In this document: positions 33,651 to 46,083 of the stretch, piece by piece | Layout of the letters: every line of letters begins with the position of its first letter | Position numbering within the stretch: position 1 is the first letter of the stretch | NCBI GenBank assembly: GCA_946807835.1 | Contig: OX327686.1 | Span: 4,650,001 to 4,714,000, forward strand | Direction: 5' to 3' | Source of the DNA: Ailanthus altissimus | Lineage: Eukaryota > Streptophyta > Magnoliopsida > Sapindales > Simaroubaceae | DNA: 64,000 nt | The notes under the pieces: model-generated | Seen by the model: only the letters and a program-made list of their open reading frames with translations | Told to the model about the DNA's origin: nothing | Databases searched by the model: none | Program-made: the position numbers and the translations under genes

Positions 33651-36600
33651 GGATCATCTCAGCCCAATCAAGAGAGTCATCTTAAAGCCCAAAATTTTTT
33701 AAATTCTATGGTCAACAATATGTATTTTAAAGTATATTTAATTAATTTTAATGATTTAAAATTAATTATATACTTTGAACGTCACTAAGTACATCTTCAA
33801 TTGTGTATCATATATTTTATAATTTTTTTATTTATATACTATATCTATTTTTTCATTTAAGGCGCAATTTTTTCTTTTATGATAAATTCATTTGGTGCCG
33901 TAAAAATTTATGAAATGACATTGAAAAAACAATTAGCCCAGTTAAAAAGAAATTTCTAATTACATCCTTGAGTTTTAATTTTTTTTTGTCTTTTTTTGAA
34001 GAATAATTAAATCTATTGAAAGTAAAGTAATAAAGATTACAATTTGTAAAACTTCTAACCAACTCGATCAGAATTATAGGACTAAAATATAATATGTCAT
34101 ACTAATGATTTGCCCAACCTCATCAACCCTCTACAGAGTAGACTAATATCTAGAGAGAATAAATCATTCTTAAAACAAAAAAATAACTTTAATAAAAAGA
34201 AGTAAAAAAGAAAAGTCCTCTCGTATAAGAGGGAGAGTTACATACATTGCTCTAACTAATAAATAAGATACAACAAATAATAATGCACAAAATATTCAAC
34301 AAAACCTAAGTCCCAACACCTAAAACTTTCTTAAAATATGATCGAAAAATTTGGCACCACGGAAGGAGTGACGACAGTGGCTGTAAACCCCTAAGGGGGA
34401 GCGACGGCTGGACCTCAAGCTCACCATCGGAAGATAGTGAGTGGCGACGGCACTCGGTAATAATATAGCAATATGTCAGCAGATTCCGGCAAGAAACTAT
34501 AATGCCGACGAGTAATTGCACTTCATGAGCCCGTGAAGCCACGTTTGCACACAAGTACAGGCTGGATCTTCAGAACATCGGTGATTTTAAGCCGGAAAGG
34601 CAGAAGAAACTAAACTAAAGCTACAAAGAAAATAGTAGCAAACAGAAAAAACAGTGATGAAAACTTAAAAGTGCCAAGGCATGGAAGAGAGATAGAATGA
34701 AGAATTTTGGGGGGTGGAGGAGAGGGTAGTACACCGGAGAGGGGTGGGTTTTCACACTTGGCGGCTAAGGTTTTAAATAAGTTTGTAGAGAGATGGGAGA
34801 GTTTTGTTGAGAGAGAAAGTCTCTTTTTAATTACATCCCTGAGTTGAAGTATTGATATTGTGAATATTCTCGCGATATTATAGAATTCTCTGAATGTTTT
34901 CTAAGTTTGACATCTCAGATTCACTATGATTATCTTATTGTCTATATCATCGGGTTGCTTTAATAGGTGAAATACTTTTATAATTTTTCTCTTCTATTAA
35001 AGCCAATTATCACATTTAATATACCATAAAAGAATTAGATTGTTTGATTCAATTTTAATTACTTTTTATTAATGATTAAATTAAAAATATAAAATCACAT
35101 ATGTTTTATATTATTCAATCAATTCTATTCATTATTCAAATTATTAACTTCAAAATATTTTTAAAATATATAAATGTAACACTTTAAAGGACATAGAGAT
35201 CAAATTACTGATTTTCACACACTTGCATTCATATGTTAATGGAGCGAAAAAAAAAACAATAAGATATTTGCATTCAACTTTTATTAAAATTTCAACTAAA
35301 TTTGATCTAAGCCACGTTAGAAGTTTGTGGTGTTTCAGAAACTACTTGTTCTGATTCTTTTTTGACACTGGCAAGTGTTTTATTATTTTCACTAATAATT
35401 ATTATTATTAGTTAATTGTTGTTGTAGTGCAAAAATGCATAAGTCTCCGGTCAAGTCCACATATATGTTTGTATACTTTTAATAAGGTAAAAGATGTAGG
35501 TCCAAGTTATTTTATGGAACTTAATCTATAATCGTATTTTGGTAGGTATGAAATTGTACTAAGTAAGATTCAAAATATGCGAATCTCTAGGTTAATGTCT
35601 ACTTAGAGAGTATTTAACTCAAATAGAGCTAAACCTATATTATTAAAGTTAATGGAGAAACACAAACCTAATAAAAATATTATTTATTCTTTGAATCTTT
35701 CTAAAATAGGAATAATAACTTCCTTATTTAATTTGATATGTAAATCACATAATAGTCTTTATTAAGAATAATATCAATATCTTGCACTTTTTATTTATTA
35801 ATTTCAATTTTTTTTTCTAACGAGACTAAAACTCATTAAGTAAGCGAACAAGATTCTAAGAGGATAAGGATTCAAATAAGGAGTGTTGACCTAGTATAAA
35901 ATTTTAACTTTATCAAAACTCCTATGATACGTGTAAAAAGGGGGATTCCTCATTTATTACAATCTATAACTTAGAAACCTTAGGCATGCACTATATTTGT
36001 CCAGTTCTCTTAGCAAGTACGACATCTTACCCATTACTTTTCTTTCCTATTCTTCATCAAGAACATAAGCAAAAATAATAACTCTATGTTTGTTTTAGAG
36101 CCCGAGATCTTTTCAAATAATCCTTAAAAAAAAGATCATTTTGAATAGATTGCCCATTTATAAACACAAAGTTTGAGAGTCAAGTTCCCTTTAAGTTACA
36201 AAACTAGGATCTATACGACCAAAAACCCTAGACTTGCTTCATACGTAGACACTCCTAGCTATTCCACATTGTCCATAAATAGACATTTCATATCCTTAAC
36301 TTGTGCTTTTACATTATTTTCAAAGTAAGCCTGATTCTCACACTTCTAATAGTTTAATATCAGGTTTATCTAAAAAAAAATTGTTTCTCTCAAGATCGTC
36401 AAAGCAAATTTACAACATCAAGTCTTATAGACTCTAAGAGCTCTTTTGAGACTTAATGGACCTTACTATTGAACCTAGAGGGGTGAAGAGGCTAAGATCC
36501 ATCGTTCAAGCCTAAGTTGTATCTTTCATGCAGCTTTTCAAGTACATGGAATCACTGCAACCAGTAAGATTATGCCATGTTACAGTCTTCCAAAATCATT

Positions 36601-36713
36601 CCAAATAATTATTTTGAAATTTGATTTAGTTTGGACAATATTATATCATCAATTTGTTAGTGAAAAGTTTGGGAATAGGTTTTTTGTACTATTACTTCGA
36701 CTTTGTTTAATCG
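33651..36713. other. Intergenic DNA with a transcribed-looking fragment
   Basis: Nothing is recognised except 34300-34830, which is less A+T-rich. On the minus strand that part reads like a plant leader: CT-rich start, AAAACCTTAGCCGCCAAG near 34770, then CACCCCTCTCCGGTG. A frame at 34306-34554 (minus) has no known domain. It may be the 5' end of a LINE, an LTR fragment or a gene relic. The rest is A+T-rich. Confidence 0.35.
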
Positions 36714-36718
36714 ATATT

Positions 36719-37421
36719 TGTTGAAGTTTTTAATGTAAATTTTAAAAATCTTAAATGCTTTAAGGAAGAATTTCACTCATAAGTAACTAAGAATAAGGAA
36801 AGATCATACAATCAAGGAAATAAACAATCATACATTAAAGAAAGTATAAACAATATACATAGTTTACAATAAACGCTTATGTTCACAGTGGACTACATGA
36901 TCCTAACTTCTTTTATTAACTAGTTCACAAAGAACTTCCAACAAGAGATTACAAGGAATACCCAATAGCCTAGAGATCCTAAGGATTTATACCATACTAT
37001 CTTGTGCACTCAAAGTACTCAAGTGTAACCTAAGCTCTTTATTCTCTCTTTTGTGATATTTTTTATGGTTTATTAATTATAAAGAATTACAAGGGTTTAT
37101 ATAGTGTTTAAAATGTCCTTATAAACCTTATTTTTAGTTAGAATAAGAGTCCGCGTATTATAAAAGTTCAAAACTGACTTTAGGACATAATTTTATTTAA
37201 AAAAAGAACTTTCTTGAAATTGGGCACCATGGTATTGGAAAAACCAGCACTGCAGTGCTTAAGCCTGAGAAATTCTCCCATGCATGTTTCAAGTCCCTTC
37301 TAGCTCTCAATTTTATTCCCTTATTCGTTTGTTTAAAGCATCCTCGAAATCGGGTCGATTCCTTATTGGTTTGCAACTTAAAATCAAACTTAACTTAGAT
37401 TTTGAATCACTAATTCCAACA
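36719..37421 (-). repeat. 3' LTR of the copia element (703 bp)
   Basis: On the + strand it runs from TGTTGAAGTTTTTAATG to CACTAATTCCAACA. It carries TATATAAACCC on the minus strand near 37097 and a short GC patch near 37227-37270 in place of the larger GCGCC clusters of relatives. Confidence 0.88.
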
Positions 37422-37480
37422 AACCCCTCCTTAATTAAAAATCTCCCTTCAAAAAACTTTATGGGATCTATCCACAATAA

Positions 37481-37528
37481 TGCTCTATCATTTAACGTTA
37501 ACTCTAGTTAACGTTAAGTGATAGAGCA
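37481..37528. repeat. Near-perfect 23-bp inverted repeat
   Basis: The left arm 37481-37503 and right arm 37506-37528 pair over 23 bases with one mismatch and a 2-base centre (core TTAACGTTAACT / AGTTAACGTTAA). It lies in the copia interior just before the 3' LTR. The related element at 53118 has only a single, non-inverted version of this region. Confidence 0.9.
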
Positions 37529-37866
37529 TGCAGTTAAGTCTTTAACCAGATTTAACTCTTTTTGGGCTCCTGACTTTAGTTTTCAAAGTTATGAATGCAT
37601 ATTTCCTCAGATGGTCTTTGTATTATTATTTTTCTTGTTGTTCTTGACACTATTATAATACATTTGTAGCTTAACCTTGCCAGTAGCACTCTTCTTATAC
37701 ATTCTTTTTCAACCCTTACCACTCTAGTGAGCTAATCTCTAATACTACCCATTGGTCAATATCTTCTCAACAATTCATGTTGAGCCACTTACAGCATTCC
37801 TATCAAGCACATATAGCCTTTTGTGCTTCTTACCCTTCACAATTACCATAAATCTTTCCATCACTT

Positions 37867-38258
37867 CTAGTATTTCTTTTTTTTTTCTTTTTGTGAATTC
37901 CTCTCTTGATCTAGTACTTTTAGGGATATCAAGTTTCTCCTAACTCCATGAATATGCCTTAAATCATGTAAGTCCATAACCTTTCCATCATGCATCTTTA
38001 TTCTTATACTACTAATCCCTATAACTCTGTTAACCATATCATTTTTCATTAGTATTTTTCTACCCCTATTGAATTTATAATTGGTAAACAATGACCTATT
38101 AGAACACATATGGTAATTGTAACCAAATCAAATATCCATTCACTAACATACTTCTTATCAAAAGATATCAATGATTGTGTAACTTCCAAGTCTTTTTCAC
38201 AGACTATTGTACCTCCTTCAACATTCTTTGCCTTTCTTATTAGATAATCCCTTTTCAA
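37867..38258 (-). pseudogene. Copia gag end and protease fragment
   Basis: Two overlapping frames read SEWIFDLVT (a decayed form of the protease start) and then MCSNRSLFTNYKF, IKMHDGKVMDLHDLRHIHGV and RRNLISLKVLD, the C-terminal part of the copia aspartic protease. The active-site Asp-Ser/Thr-Gly is lost near the frameshift around 38100-38150. Integrase does not follow. Confidence 0.85.
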
Positions 38259-38299
38259 GTGTCCTTCTTTATTGTAAATATAATACTTCTTGGATCTGA

Positions 38300-38946
38300 C
38301 CCATTGATTATTTTTTCAATCTCATTCTTTTGCAACTAAGCCTATTGCATTACTGGATTTAGATCTTTTTTTTTTCCAATTCTTTAGAGTTTAATGAGGC
38401 TTTAATATCAATTACTATTAAAGTCTCCCTATTATACATGAGTGTATTCATAAAGTACTCATAACTTGATGGTAAAGAACACAACAAGATTATTGCCTTA
38501 TCTTTATCTTCAATCTTGATGTCTATTATCTTAAGATCTATAATAATCTTGTTGAAGGCATCAGTGTGATCTTTTATCGAAGTTCTTTCAACCATAGACA
38601 ACTGATATAATTCTTCTTGACATATAAACGATTCACCAAGGACTTCGTTATATAAACATCATTAAGTTTCTTACAAAGACCTAATGCTGTCTTCTTTCCA
38701 GCCACATCCCTTAAAACTTCATCACCAAAAAATAGAACTATAGTACTATGGACCTCTATTGAATGGTTTTCCTATCTAACTTGGATCTAGGTTTCTTCAG
38801 TCTCTTTTTTCACTAATTGTTGCTTGAGTTTCATCAATAGTTGATTTTAAATTTTGACTCACTAGTAGACCCATAACCTTTATTTTCTACAGATTAAAAT
38901 AATTCTTCTCATTAAACTTCTCTACTTCATGCTTGTGAAATGCCAT
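38300..38946 (-). pseudogene. Copia gag polyprotein N-terminal part
   Basis: It starts at an ATG at 38946 (MAFHKHEVEKFN), followed soon by TAG where the family has Trp (NL-W-K). The best-preserved part, 38359-38601, reads DAFNKIIIDLKIIDIKIEDK, IILLCSLPSSYEYFMNTLMY and ASLNSKELEKKK, the classic copia gag core. A block before it corresponds to the ADEVLR..YMTKSLVNRLYLK region. Stops and shifts are scattered. Confidence 0.88.
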
Positions 38947-38961
38947 AATTTACCAACCAAT

Positions 38962-38973
38962 GCTTTGATATCA
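38962..38973 (-). other. Primer-binding site, initiator Met tRNA type (decayed)
   Basis: The reverse complement reads TGATATCAAAGC, matching TGGTATCAGAGC at 10 of 12 positions. It lies three bases inside the 5' LTR end, as in copia elements. Confidence 0.85.
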
Positions 38974-38976
38974 GTT

Positions 38977-39622
38977 TGTTGGAGGTTTTAGCATTCACTA
39001 TAAGAAACTTAAACGTTTTATGGAAGATTTTCACTCACAAGTAACCAAGAATAGAAAAAGATTACATAATCAAGGAGATAAATAATTACACATCAAAGAA
39101 AGCACAAGTAATATACGTGGTTTAATAATAATTGCCTACGTTCATAGTGGATCTCATGATCCTAATTTATTTTATTAATCAGTTTACAAAGAACTTCTCA
39201 AAAGAGATTACTAGAAATACCCAATAGCCCAGAGCTCCTAAGAATCTATACCATACTATTTTTGTGCACTCAAAGTACTTAAGTGTATTATAAGCTTTCT
39301 ATTCTTTCTTTTGTTGATACTTTTAATGCTTCATCAATTTTAAGGGGTAAGAGTCCATGTATTGTAAAAGTCCAAAACGACTTTAGAATGCAATTCTATT
39401 AAAAAAAGGAACTTTCTCAAAATTGGCGCCGCAACGCCGGTGATTCTGAGTTTGGCACTGCGGAGTTGCACCTATGCGTATTTCAAGCCCCTCCTTGCTT
39501 TCGACTCTCCATTTTGTTCCCTTATTCATTTGTTCAATGTATCCTTAATCTCGTATTAATTTCTCGTTAGTTTTCAACTCAAAATCAAATTTAACCTTAA
39601 TTTTGAATCACTAATTTTAACA
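38977..39622 (-). repeat. 5' LTR of the copia element (646 bp)
   Basis: It starts TGTTGGAGGTTTTAGC and ends CACTAATTTTAACA on the + strand. It aligns block by block with 36719-37421 and differs by small indels and many substitutions, so the insertion is old. Confidence 0.88.
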
Positions 39623-39627
39623 ATATT

Positions 39628-40640
39628 TTATTTTTTGAAAATATTTATTAGTGCTTGGTTATTTTAGCCGGTAATATGAGTGTATATTATTTCAGATAAA
39701 TTACTATTAATTTAGGAGGTGAATCAATATATGTATATTCATGCAAAAAACTTTGATCTGTGAACGCATATATTCCATAATTTCTTATTTTGAAGTTCAC
39801 AAGATTTTTATCTTGTTGGCCCAAAATTTCATAAGCTGATTCTTGATGATAACAAAAAATATTGATATATTCATTTCTTAAACAAAATATATTTGTACAT
39901 TAATTGTATAAAGTAATAGTATGAAGACTTTAATGATAACAAATACATTGATATATTGATTTCTCAACTAAAGTATTTATGTAATTTTATGGTATAAAGT
40001 AATAGCATGAAAACATTGATAAGTTGTAGACTTGAAAGCAATATCATCCTAAGCGCTCAAAAGAATTATCAATAAGCTCTCAAGTAGAATTATCCAAAAA
40101 AGTTCTGCAAGTGGAGTGGGAGCTATCTTTAGAAGCATGATCAGGGTTGACATTTAGAATAAAGGAAGAGAAAAATGGTTCTTTTAATATCTGTAAATTG
40201 CCCACTTAATTTGCATAAGTGGACTACTCTGTCCGAATTTATTCTGAATTGATTTTAGATAATGTTTGGGTGGTCTCTTCTTGCTGGCTTTGAGATTTGA
40301 AGACGTATATATGTCAAGCGTTGACAACTTCTAATATTCCTGATTAACAAATATTCTTGGTACTGAATTTTCCTGCACTGATTCTCTCTCACAGAAATTG
40401 GATATAAAGTGGAGTTATTCTTCACCTTAGCTGGTGGCTTACTATAACTATAGGAAAATTTCCCTTAAGTAGTTAGGAATTGGGAAAAATATATTGAAAG
40501 CCCTCGAGTTTCGCAAATGAGACATTTTAGTCCTAATATGATTATAGATACTCAACATGACCCTTGTTCTTTAGTATTTTCTATTAATTTATATCTTTTT
40601 AATGTTTAAATAATCAAATTAGTGATTTGAGGTTTAGCTT
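39628..40640. repeat. Intergenic DNA with an 87-bp tandem duplication
   Basis: About 39851-40024 is two units of about 87 bp (AACAAAAAATATTGATATAT.. and AACAAATACATTGATATATT..), each ending in GTATAAAGTAATAG(T/C)ATGAA. No gene is recognised in the rest. Confidence 0.6.
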
Positions 40641-40644
40641 AAAG

Positions 40645-40735
40645 TGCATATAATGGCTTGATCAAGTGGTCAAGTATGCCTCTTCAACTTTATGGTTGGG
40701 GTTCGAGTCTCAATGGATGCTGAGATGGCATAATA
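40645..40735 (+). mobile_element. Possible tRNA-derived SINE head
   Basis: GATCAAGTGGTCAAG resembles a tRNA A box. About 35 bases later GGGGTTCGAGTCTC fits the B-box consensus GGTTCGANNC well. A T-rich tract follows. There is no acceptor stem or anticodon loop of a real tRNA gene. The 3' body cannot be separated from the tandem array that starts at 40740. Confidence 0.4.
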
Positions 40736-41558
40736 ATTTTCTCATTTTTTTTATGTTTTTTTTTCTTCTCTCATTTGGGTTTATATTCCCATTTATAAAA
40801 GAGTCACTTTTTCCTTCTTTTAGGGGACCCTTCTTTGTAGGATCCGTCTTTCCTTTCATATGGCCTATTTGCTCATTATATCTCTTGCTTCATTCTTTTG
40901 CGGGATTTGTATTCTTTTTTTATGAAAGGCTATTTCTTCCCTCTTTTGTGGGACCCTTTTTTGTGGGGTATGTGTTTCTTTTTATAAGGTCTACTTTTTC
41001 AGTGTATTTCTTTCGTCTCTCCTTTGTGGGATATATATTCTCATTTCATGAAAGAGTCATTTCTTTACTTCTTTGTAGGGTATGTATTCCTCTTTTATAG
41101 GGTTTACTTCTTCAGTGTATCTCTTTCTTCTCTCATTTATAGAGTTTGTATTCCCATTTTATGAAAAGGTATTTTCTTTCTTTTTTGTGGAACCTTCTTT
41201 TGTGAGATCTATATTCCCTTTTATAAGGTCTACGTTCCTATTATGTCTTTTTCTTTCCTCCTTTGTGGGATATGTATTCTTTTTTTATGAAAGACTGCTT
41301 CTTTCCTTCTTTGTTTCTTTTCTCCTTTGTGGGATTTGTGTTCCATTTTATAAGATCTACTTTCCCAATGTGTCTTTTTTTCCCCTCATTTGTAGATATG
41401 TATTCTTATTTCATAAAAGGTCGCTTCTTCCATTCTTTGTAAGGTTTGTGTTCCTCTTTCATAGGGTATACTTCTCTAGTGTATCTCTTTCTTCCCTCTT
41501 TTGTGAAGTCTGTATTTCTTTTCAAAGGATATATTCTTTCCTCTTTTGTAGTGTAATG

Positions 41559-43023
41559 TGTTAGGGTTGGTGCTTACGTGCCATCCTTGAATGTACATAT
41601 TCTTGTGTATTTATACAAGTGTACATTCCCATTAAATCGCTAATACCAATTTATATGGTATTATGCATGTAACATTACAGACATTGTAGATCTGAAGGAG
41701 TTCGGAGTAGATTTAAAAGGTTTAGATAATGGCTCATAGTTAGCCACGCTGAGAGATATAAATGTTAAATGTTAATAGAACTAAGTGTTAGCTGGTTATA
41801 ATACTCAGCAGATCTAATAATTGGAGCCTTGTCTGTAATAGGACATAAACCTGGGAGTATACTAGTAACTGCATAGTTACAAGAGTTGCAATCGGGTGCC
41901 AGAAAATGCAAGTTGCATAAGTATGTTCTCGAATAATTGTCCCTGATTTATTTCTGCCGATGCGGGTTTTTCGGTGGATACCCTTATATATATAGATCAA
42001 TATATATCATACCTATTGGGTATAGATGGTCATTTCTGATCGACTGTGAGCTTGGAGCTTGTATTGACATATGGGTATCCAGTTAGGACTGGATATAGGA
42101 CAGACTCATGAGGGCCTCTGATAGACATCCTATATAAGCCGTCAACGGAGGGTCCTCTCGAGTTGAGTAGTATACGTGGTCCTTTGACCTGAGTGTCATG
42201 GTGGGCTTGTAAGTGATCCACCATACTTTGGTTCCACACATGTTACAGACCTTTCATGGTGTGACCGCTGGGTGTCGCTAAGTATGGTTCGATGCTTATA
42301 GAGTCCGGTGCGTACAGATACGAGATCCGTTAGCTCTTATAAGGAGTTCGATATCCAGATGCTTCGAGACTGTATCTCAAAAAATTTTGTGGCCACAAGT
42401 ATCAATCCCGGAAAAGAGTTCCGTCAGGGTAGAATAATATGGCAAAGGCGTTTGCGCATATTGTTTAGTGAGATACAGGTCTGGAGATAAGATATGGATG
42501 AGCACAAGGGGATTTGACGGTGATATTCTATATCCCCGCACATCCAGGATATCATGACGGAAGGACTATACGTATGTGTTGTAACTCAGCTTGTATGGTT
42601 CAACGCGCTGATTTGTATATCCGTGACGTGTGCGTGGGGCATTTTTCATGGATTCATGGAATAGTTCTATTTGACGAATTAGGCGTAGGACCTAGGGAGT
42701 CCCACGATATGGAGTATACTCATTGTGCACTGGGGCAGCGTGCCAGATTAAATTGTTTAATCCAGCAATATTCAGCATTACCACAGGAATGCGTGCGTGT
42801 CTGTATTTAAGTGTTAAATATAATAATTAGTTAATAATTGTTATTTATTAATTGGATTATGACATGTAGCATATTGTAGACCCTCGGTTGAGTTTACTCA
42901 AGTGTGGAATTTGGTGAGACCCACTAAGGGGTGAACTTGGTAACTATTTATGAAGGGTAAAATGGTCATTTCTCAGTTTGATTATCTAATAGTTAAATAA
43001 TCAAAATATCTTTCTTTTTATAT

Positions 43024-43063
<40 letters not shown>

Positions 43064-43602
43064 AAAGAAAAAAAAGAGAAGCAAGAAGAAGGCCATTCAG
43101 TCGAGAGAGGGAGAAGAGAGAAATGGAGAAGAAAGAAAAGAGAAAGAAGAGAAAAGAAAGAAAGAAGAGAAAGAGAAAAAAAAAAAGGAGGAGAGGAAAA
43201 ATGAATCTGTTTCATTTTCCTCTATGCCTCCAATTGGAGCAATTAAGAATTGCTTCAAATCTCCATTTCTTATCCTTTTGGAGAAAATGATATAAATTCA
43301 CTCTCGGTCATTTTAGGGATTAAGAGTTAATCCCAGGCTGAATATCAGGCTGCTGTTCTAGCTCACCAAGCCCACCGAATTGGTGACTAGAACTGCACGC
43401 GAGTTGGTCTCTATGCGGACTCTAGAAAAAATACGTATATAACGTTACACGTTTGGTGAGTTCTCAACCTTATTAATATATTAATGTGATTAATATATTT
43501 ATTTACTGTGTTTATTACAAAATTTATATTTTCGTTGCGTTAGGCAATAAACACAATTGCACATGCATACACTCACGTGTTTAAGATCCGACTGCGCCAA
43601 CA
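41559..43602 (+). mobile_element. Solo LTR, 2.04 kb, TSD TAATG
   Basis: It runs from TGTTAGGGTTGGTGCTTACG to CTGCGCCAACA, with exact TAATG at 41554-41558 and 43603-43607. Its relative lies inverted at 56406-58706; shared blocks include GTGATCCACCATACTTTG and CACATGTTACAGACCTTTCATG. An (AT)n run at about 43028-43060 is followed by a purine-rich tract to about 43195. No internal domain is attached and the family is not identified. The frames at 41788-42810 are incidental. Confidence 0.88.
43028..43200. repeat. (AT)n and polypurine tract within the solo LTR
   Basis: About 30 bp of AT dinucleotides are followed by about 135 bp of nearly pure A/G on the + strand (GAGAAGAAAGAAAAGAGAAA type). Its position suits a promoter and leader, and the tract could also form triplex DNA. 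The minus-strand frame at 43018-43215 comes from it. Confidence 0.75.
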
Positions 43603-43750
43603 TAATGTCTAGTCCTAGTAATCCTATTCCCTCATTTGTGGGGTCTGTGTTTCATTTTCATAAGGTCTATTTTTCTAGTATCTTTTTCTTCTATTTTTTG
43701 TGGAGTCTGTATTCCCCTTTCATAAATTGGTTTCTGCTTTTCTCACTATA

Positions 43751-44321
43751 GTATAATGTCTTGTTTCGATAATCTTTTGATTGTAGTATTAGTAGTTTTT
43801 TTTTGATGTAATATAAATACTTTTTTAAAAAAAAAGTTTAGTACATGTCACAATCTTATCCACTTATTTAATATAGTATATATTTAATAAATAAAATGCA
43901 AATAACATTATTATTTTTATATTTATTATTGTATTTCATATTATTTATAATTTTTAGCTAATATATTATATTAAAATATAACAAACATTTATAATTTCTT
44001 AGAAATAAAATATAAAATTGTGTGACACATTAATTTTACTTTTAAAAAATTAATGGATTACAATTAATGATACTATACTTTTATTAAATAAATAAACACA
44101 ACATAATATTTTAAATATATACATAGAGAGGCGATATTTACATCCTATAAAATATTTTGCACACCTTTTTACTTCATAGATCCAACAAAACCCCGAACAC
44201 CCACTTAGATTATTTTAGTTCTTGTTGCTTTCAAGAATTAGACTTTCTTTGCATCCAAAACATTTTCACAACTTAAGAGGTTGTCCCCTTCAAATTAGTT
44301 GGTAATTTCTTCATTGCTTAT
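43751..44321. other. A+T-rich intergenic DNA
   Basis: No gene, LTR or repeat with clear ends was found in this stretch. Confidence 0.45.
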
Positions 44322-44950
44322 TATTAGAGATTTAGTAATTTAACAATCTTATTTAGGTAAGAATTGAGATGAATATCAAATAGGAGAGTCATAAGAAGTC
44401 TAGAACGTGTGAGACATTCATGAAAAAGTTTAGAGTGTGTGGGACATGAAGGAGAAAGAGAAACGATACTCAAAGATGCGAAGGAGGTGAGGAAAAGGTG
44501 AGAAGCTGGTAACAAGGCTAAGCGCCGCGACGCCCAGGGCTGAGCGCCTTGGTGCCAAGATCAGTAAACTCTTACTCCAATAAAGATTAGGGTTAGTAGG
44601 CAATAAATAACCCCTATATAAATCATTGTAAACTCTTTATATTAAAATCATGCATTAAGAGAGGCTTTAAGAGAAGGAAGAACTGGGTAGACACTAAGTG
44701 TTTGTGTGCGTTAGGGTGGAACCATCATTTAAGTGTTCATTGCTCGTGGTAGAGTAAGGGTACACTAAACATTGGGTTCTTTTGAGGGTTCTTCATTAGA
44801 TTTTTCTTATAAAATCTGTAAGGAGTTAATAAAAAAGGTTAGGATTCTTAGATCCACCGTAAACATAAGTAATTAGTCGAATCACGTAAATAATTGTATT
44901 ATACTTTTTATTATTTACTTTTTATTCTTTTTATTTTTGCTTAATATACA
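44322..44950 (+). mobile_element. Truncated copia LTR
   Basis: It starts TATTAGAGATTTAG, the decayed family start. It carries AAGAATTGAGATGAATATCA, the GCGCC patch (44520-44560), CTATATAAATCATTG near 44613, GGGTAGACACTAAGTG near 44687 and CATTGCTCGTGGTAGAGTAA near 44738. Homology to the 11065 copy fades by about 44950, so the 3' end is lost. Confidence 0.75.
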
Positions 44951-46050
44951 AGTTAATATACAAGTTGTGCTTAAGAGTATTTGTTAAGGTGCAATATATA
45001 TATATATATAATAAATCTAAAACTGTTAGTTATTTTGTTTTTTTAGTGTAAACATAATGATTAAAACTATAAAATTAAATTTAGTTTATTTGAAATTTAA
45101 TAATTGAAAATTAGAAGGCTAGTCAGTTCAATGTTGCTTCGCCATTACCGTCATTATCCCTGTCGGCAACAGAGTTGTGAAGGATCAAATAACAATATAC
45201 ATTATTAGACTCAACCTCGTTGAGACAATAATACCTATTGGAGTATTATTCTGCACAACCTACTCTGTCGAGAAGAGTCTCGAAGTATGTCTATGGCTGA
45301 AAGTAATGTGAAGTCTCAACTTCCCCAAAATTTCTCAATCTATATGATATTAATGATGTTTTTGTCAATGAAATACCAAAAGAGGGTGAAAGGTGCTGGC
45401 CAGTTCATCTTTAACCAACCTCCATTGCACTTGGTATGGCCACTAAAGAAATGCTTATATACATTTGTTAAAAGGCTAACTTTCACTCATAAGTCAAAGG
45501 GTGACGCATTAAGCTCCGCAACCACCTCTATCAAATATATATTGTTGGTTGGTGGCTCTTATAAAGCTATGCTACAGTGTAACATGCTGCAGTTTGAGAG
45601 CGGCCTCTGGTGGTTGCCACATTAAAAAGCCACATTTCAGTTTAATATTATGTTGACTAAAATAGCACCACAATCGCATACTAAAAAATTATGCTTTTTC
45701 GAATAATGGGTCACACGATTTTGGAGAATGAATAATCAATAAGAGTATAAAATAATATTTCAAAACAAAAAGTATAAAATAATACAAAAATGGGTCAAAT
45801 AGTGCCTTGCCACCAACCATGGCGGGCCACTATCTACAACACCGTCAAGATTCCTCTTAATTGAGTGATGATGAGTAGTAGTTTACATAAGAAGTATTTA
45901 GTTTTGGTTTTTATTTTTATTTTTAAAGAAAAGGAAGAGCATTTTATTTTATTTTTAAAGAAACAATGTGAAATTAGATATTTTCACATTCCTTCTTAGT
46001 ATCGAGTTTAAAAGGTTATACTGTATTGACCTATCATAGTATGGTGCATA

Positions 46051-46083
<33 letters not shown>

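Larger units (their letters stand above)
36719..39622 (-). mobile_element. Deleted Ty1/copia element with LTRs, TSD ATATT
   Basis: LTRs lie at 36719-37421 and 38977-39622, with exact ATATT at 36714-36718 and 39623-39627. Transcription is on the minus strand: the 5' LTR is the right one. A degenerate initiator-Met-tRNA primer site (TGATATCAAAGC, reverse of 38962-38973) follows it, then gag and protease. A purine tract AAGGAGGGGTT (reverse of about 37423-37433) precedes the 3' LTR. The interior is only 1.55 kb; integrase, reverse transcriptase and RNase H are missing, so it cannot move by itself. Confidence 0.9.
40740..43750. repeat. 125-bp tandem array, split by a solo LTR
   Basis: T-rich units recur with starts near 40777, 40904, 41029, 41143, 41268 and 41395 (spacing 114-127 bp). 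Each has GGGATATGTATTC(C/T) followed by CATTTTATGAAA and a TTTTATAAGGTCTAC half. The array stops at 41558, is interrupted by the LTR, and resumes at 43608 (ATTTGTGGGGTCTGTGTTTC, TTTCATAAGGTCTAT). The long frames at 40666-41100 and 41082-41564 (+) are translated repeats rich in Phe/Ser and should not be called genes. Confidence 0.8.

Noticed and set aside
34306..34554. 82-codon minus frame as a gene
   Set aside because: The peptide matches nothing I know and the context looks like a leader or repeat fragment.
40645..40735. A true tRNA gene
   Set aside because: A- and B-box-like words are present but I could not fold an acceptor stem or anticodon arm.
40666..41564. Long Phe/Ser-rich frames as membrane protein genes
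   Set aside because: They are translations of a 125-bp tandem repeat; hydrophobicity comes from T-richness.
41788..42810. Several frames of 60-98 codons
   Set aside because: All lie inside the solo LTR with exact TAATG ends and show no protein family.
45287..45625. 112-codon frame as a gene
   Set aside because: No domain, no promoter and no neighbouring exon seen; kept only as a note in the intergenic entry.
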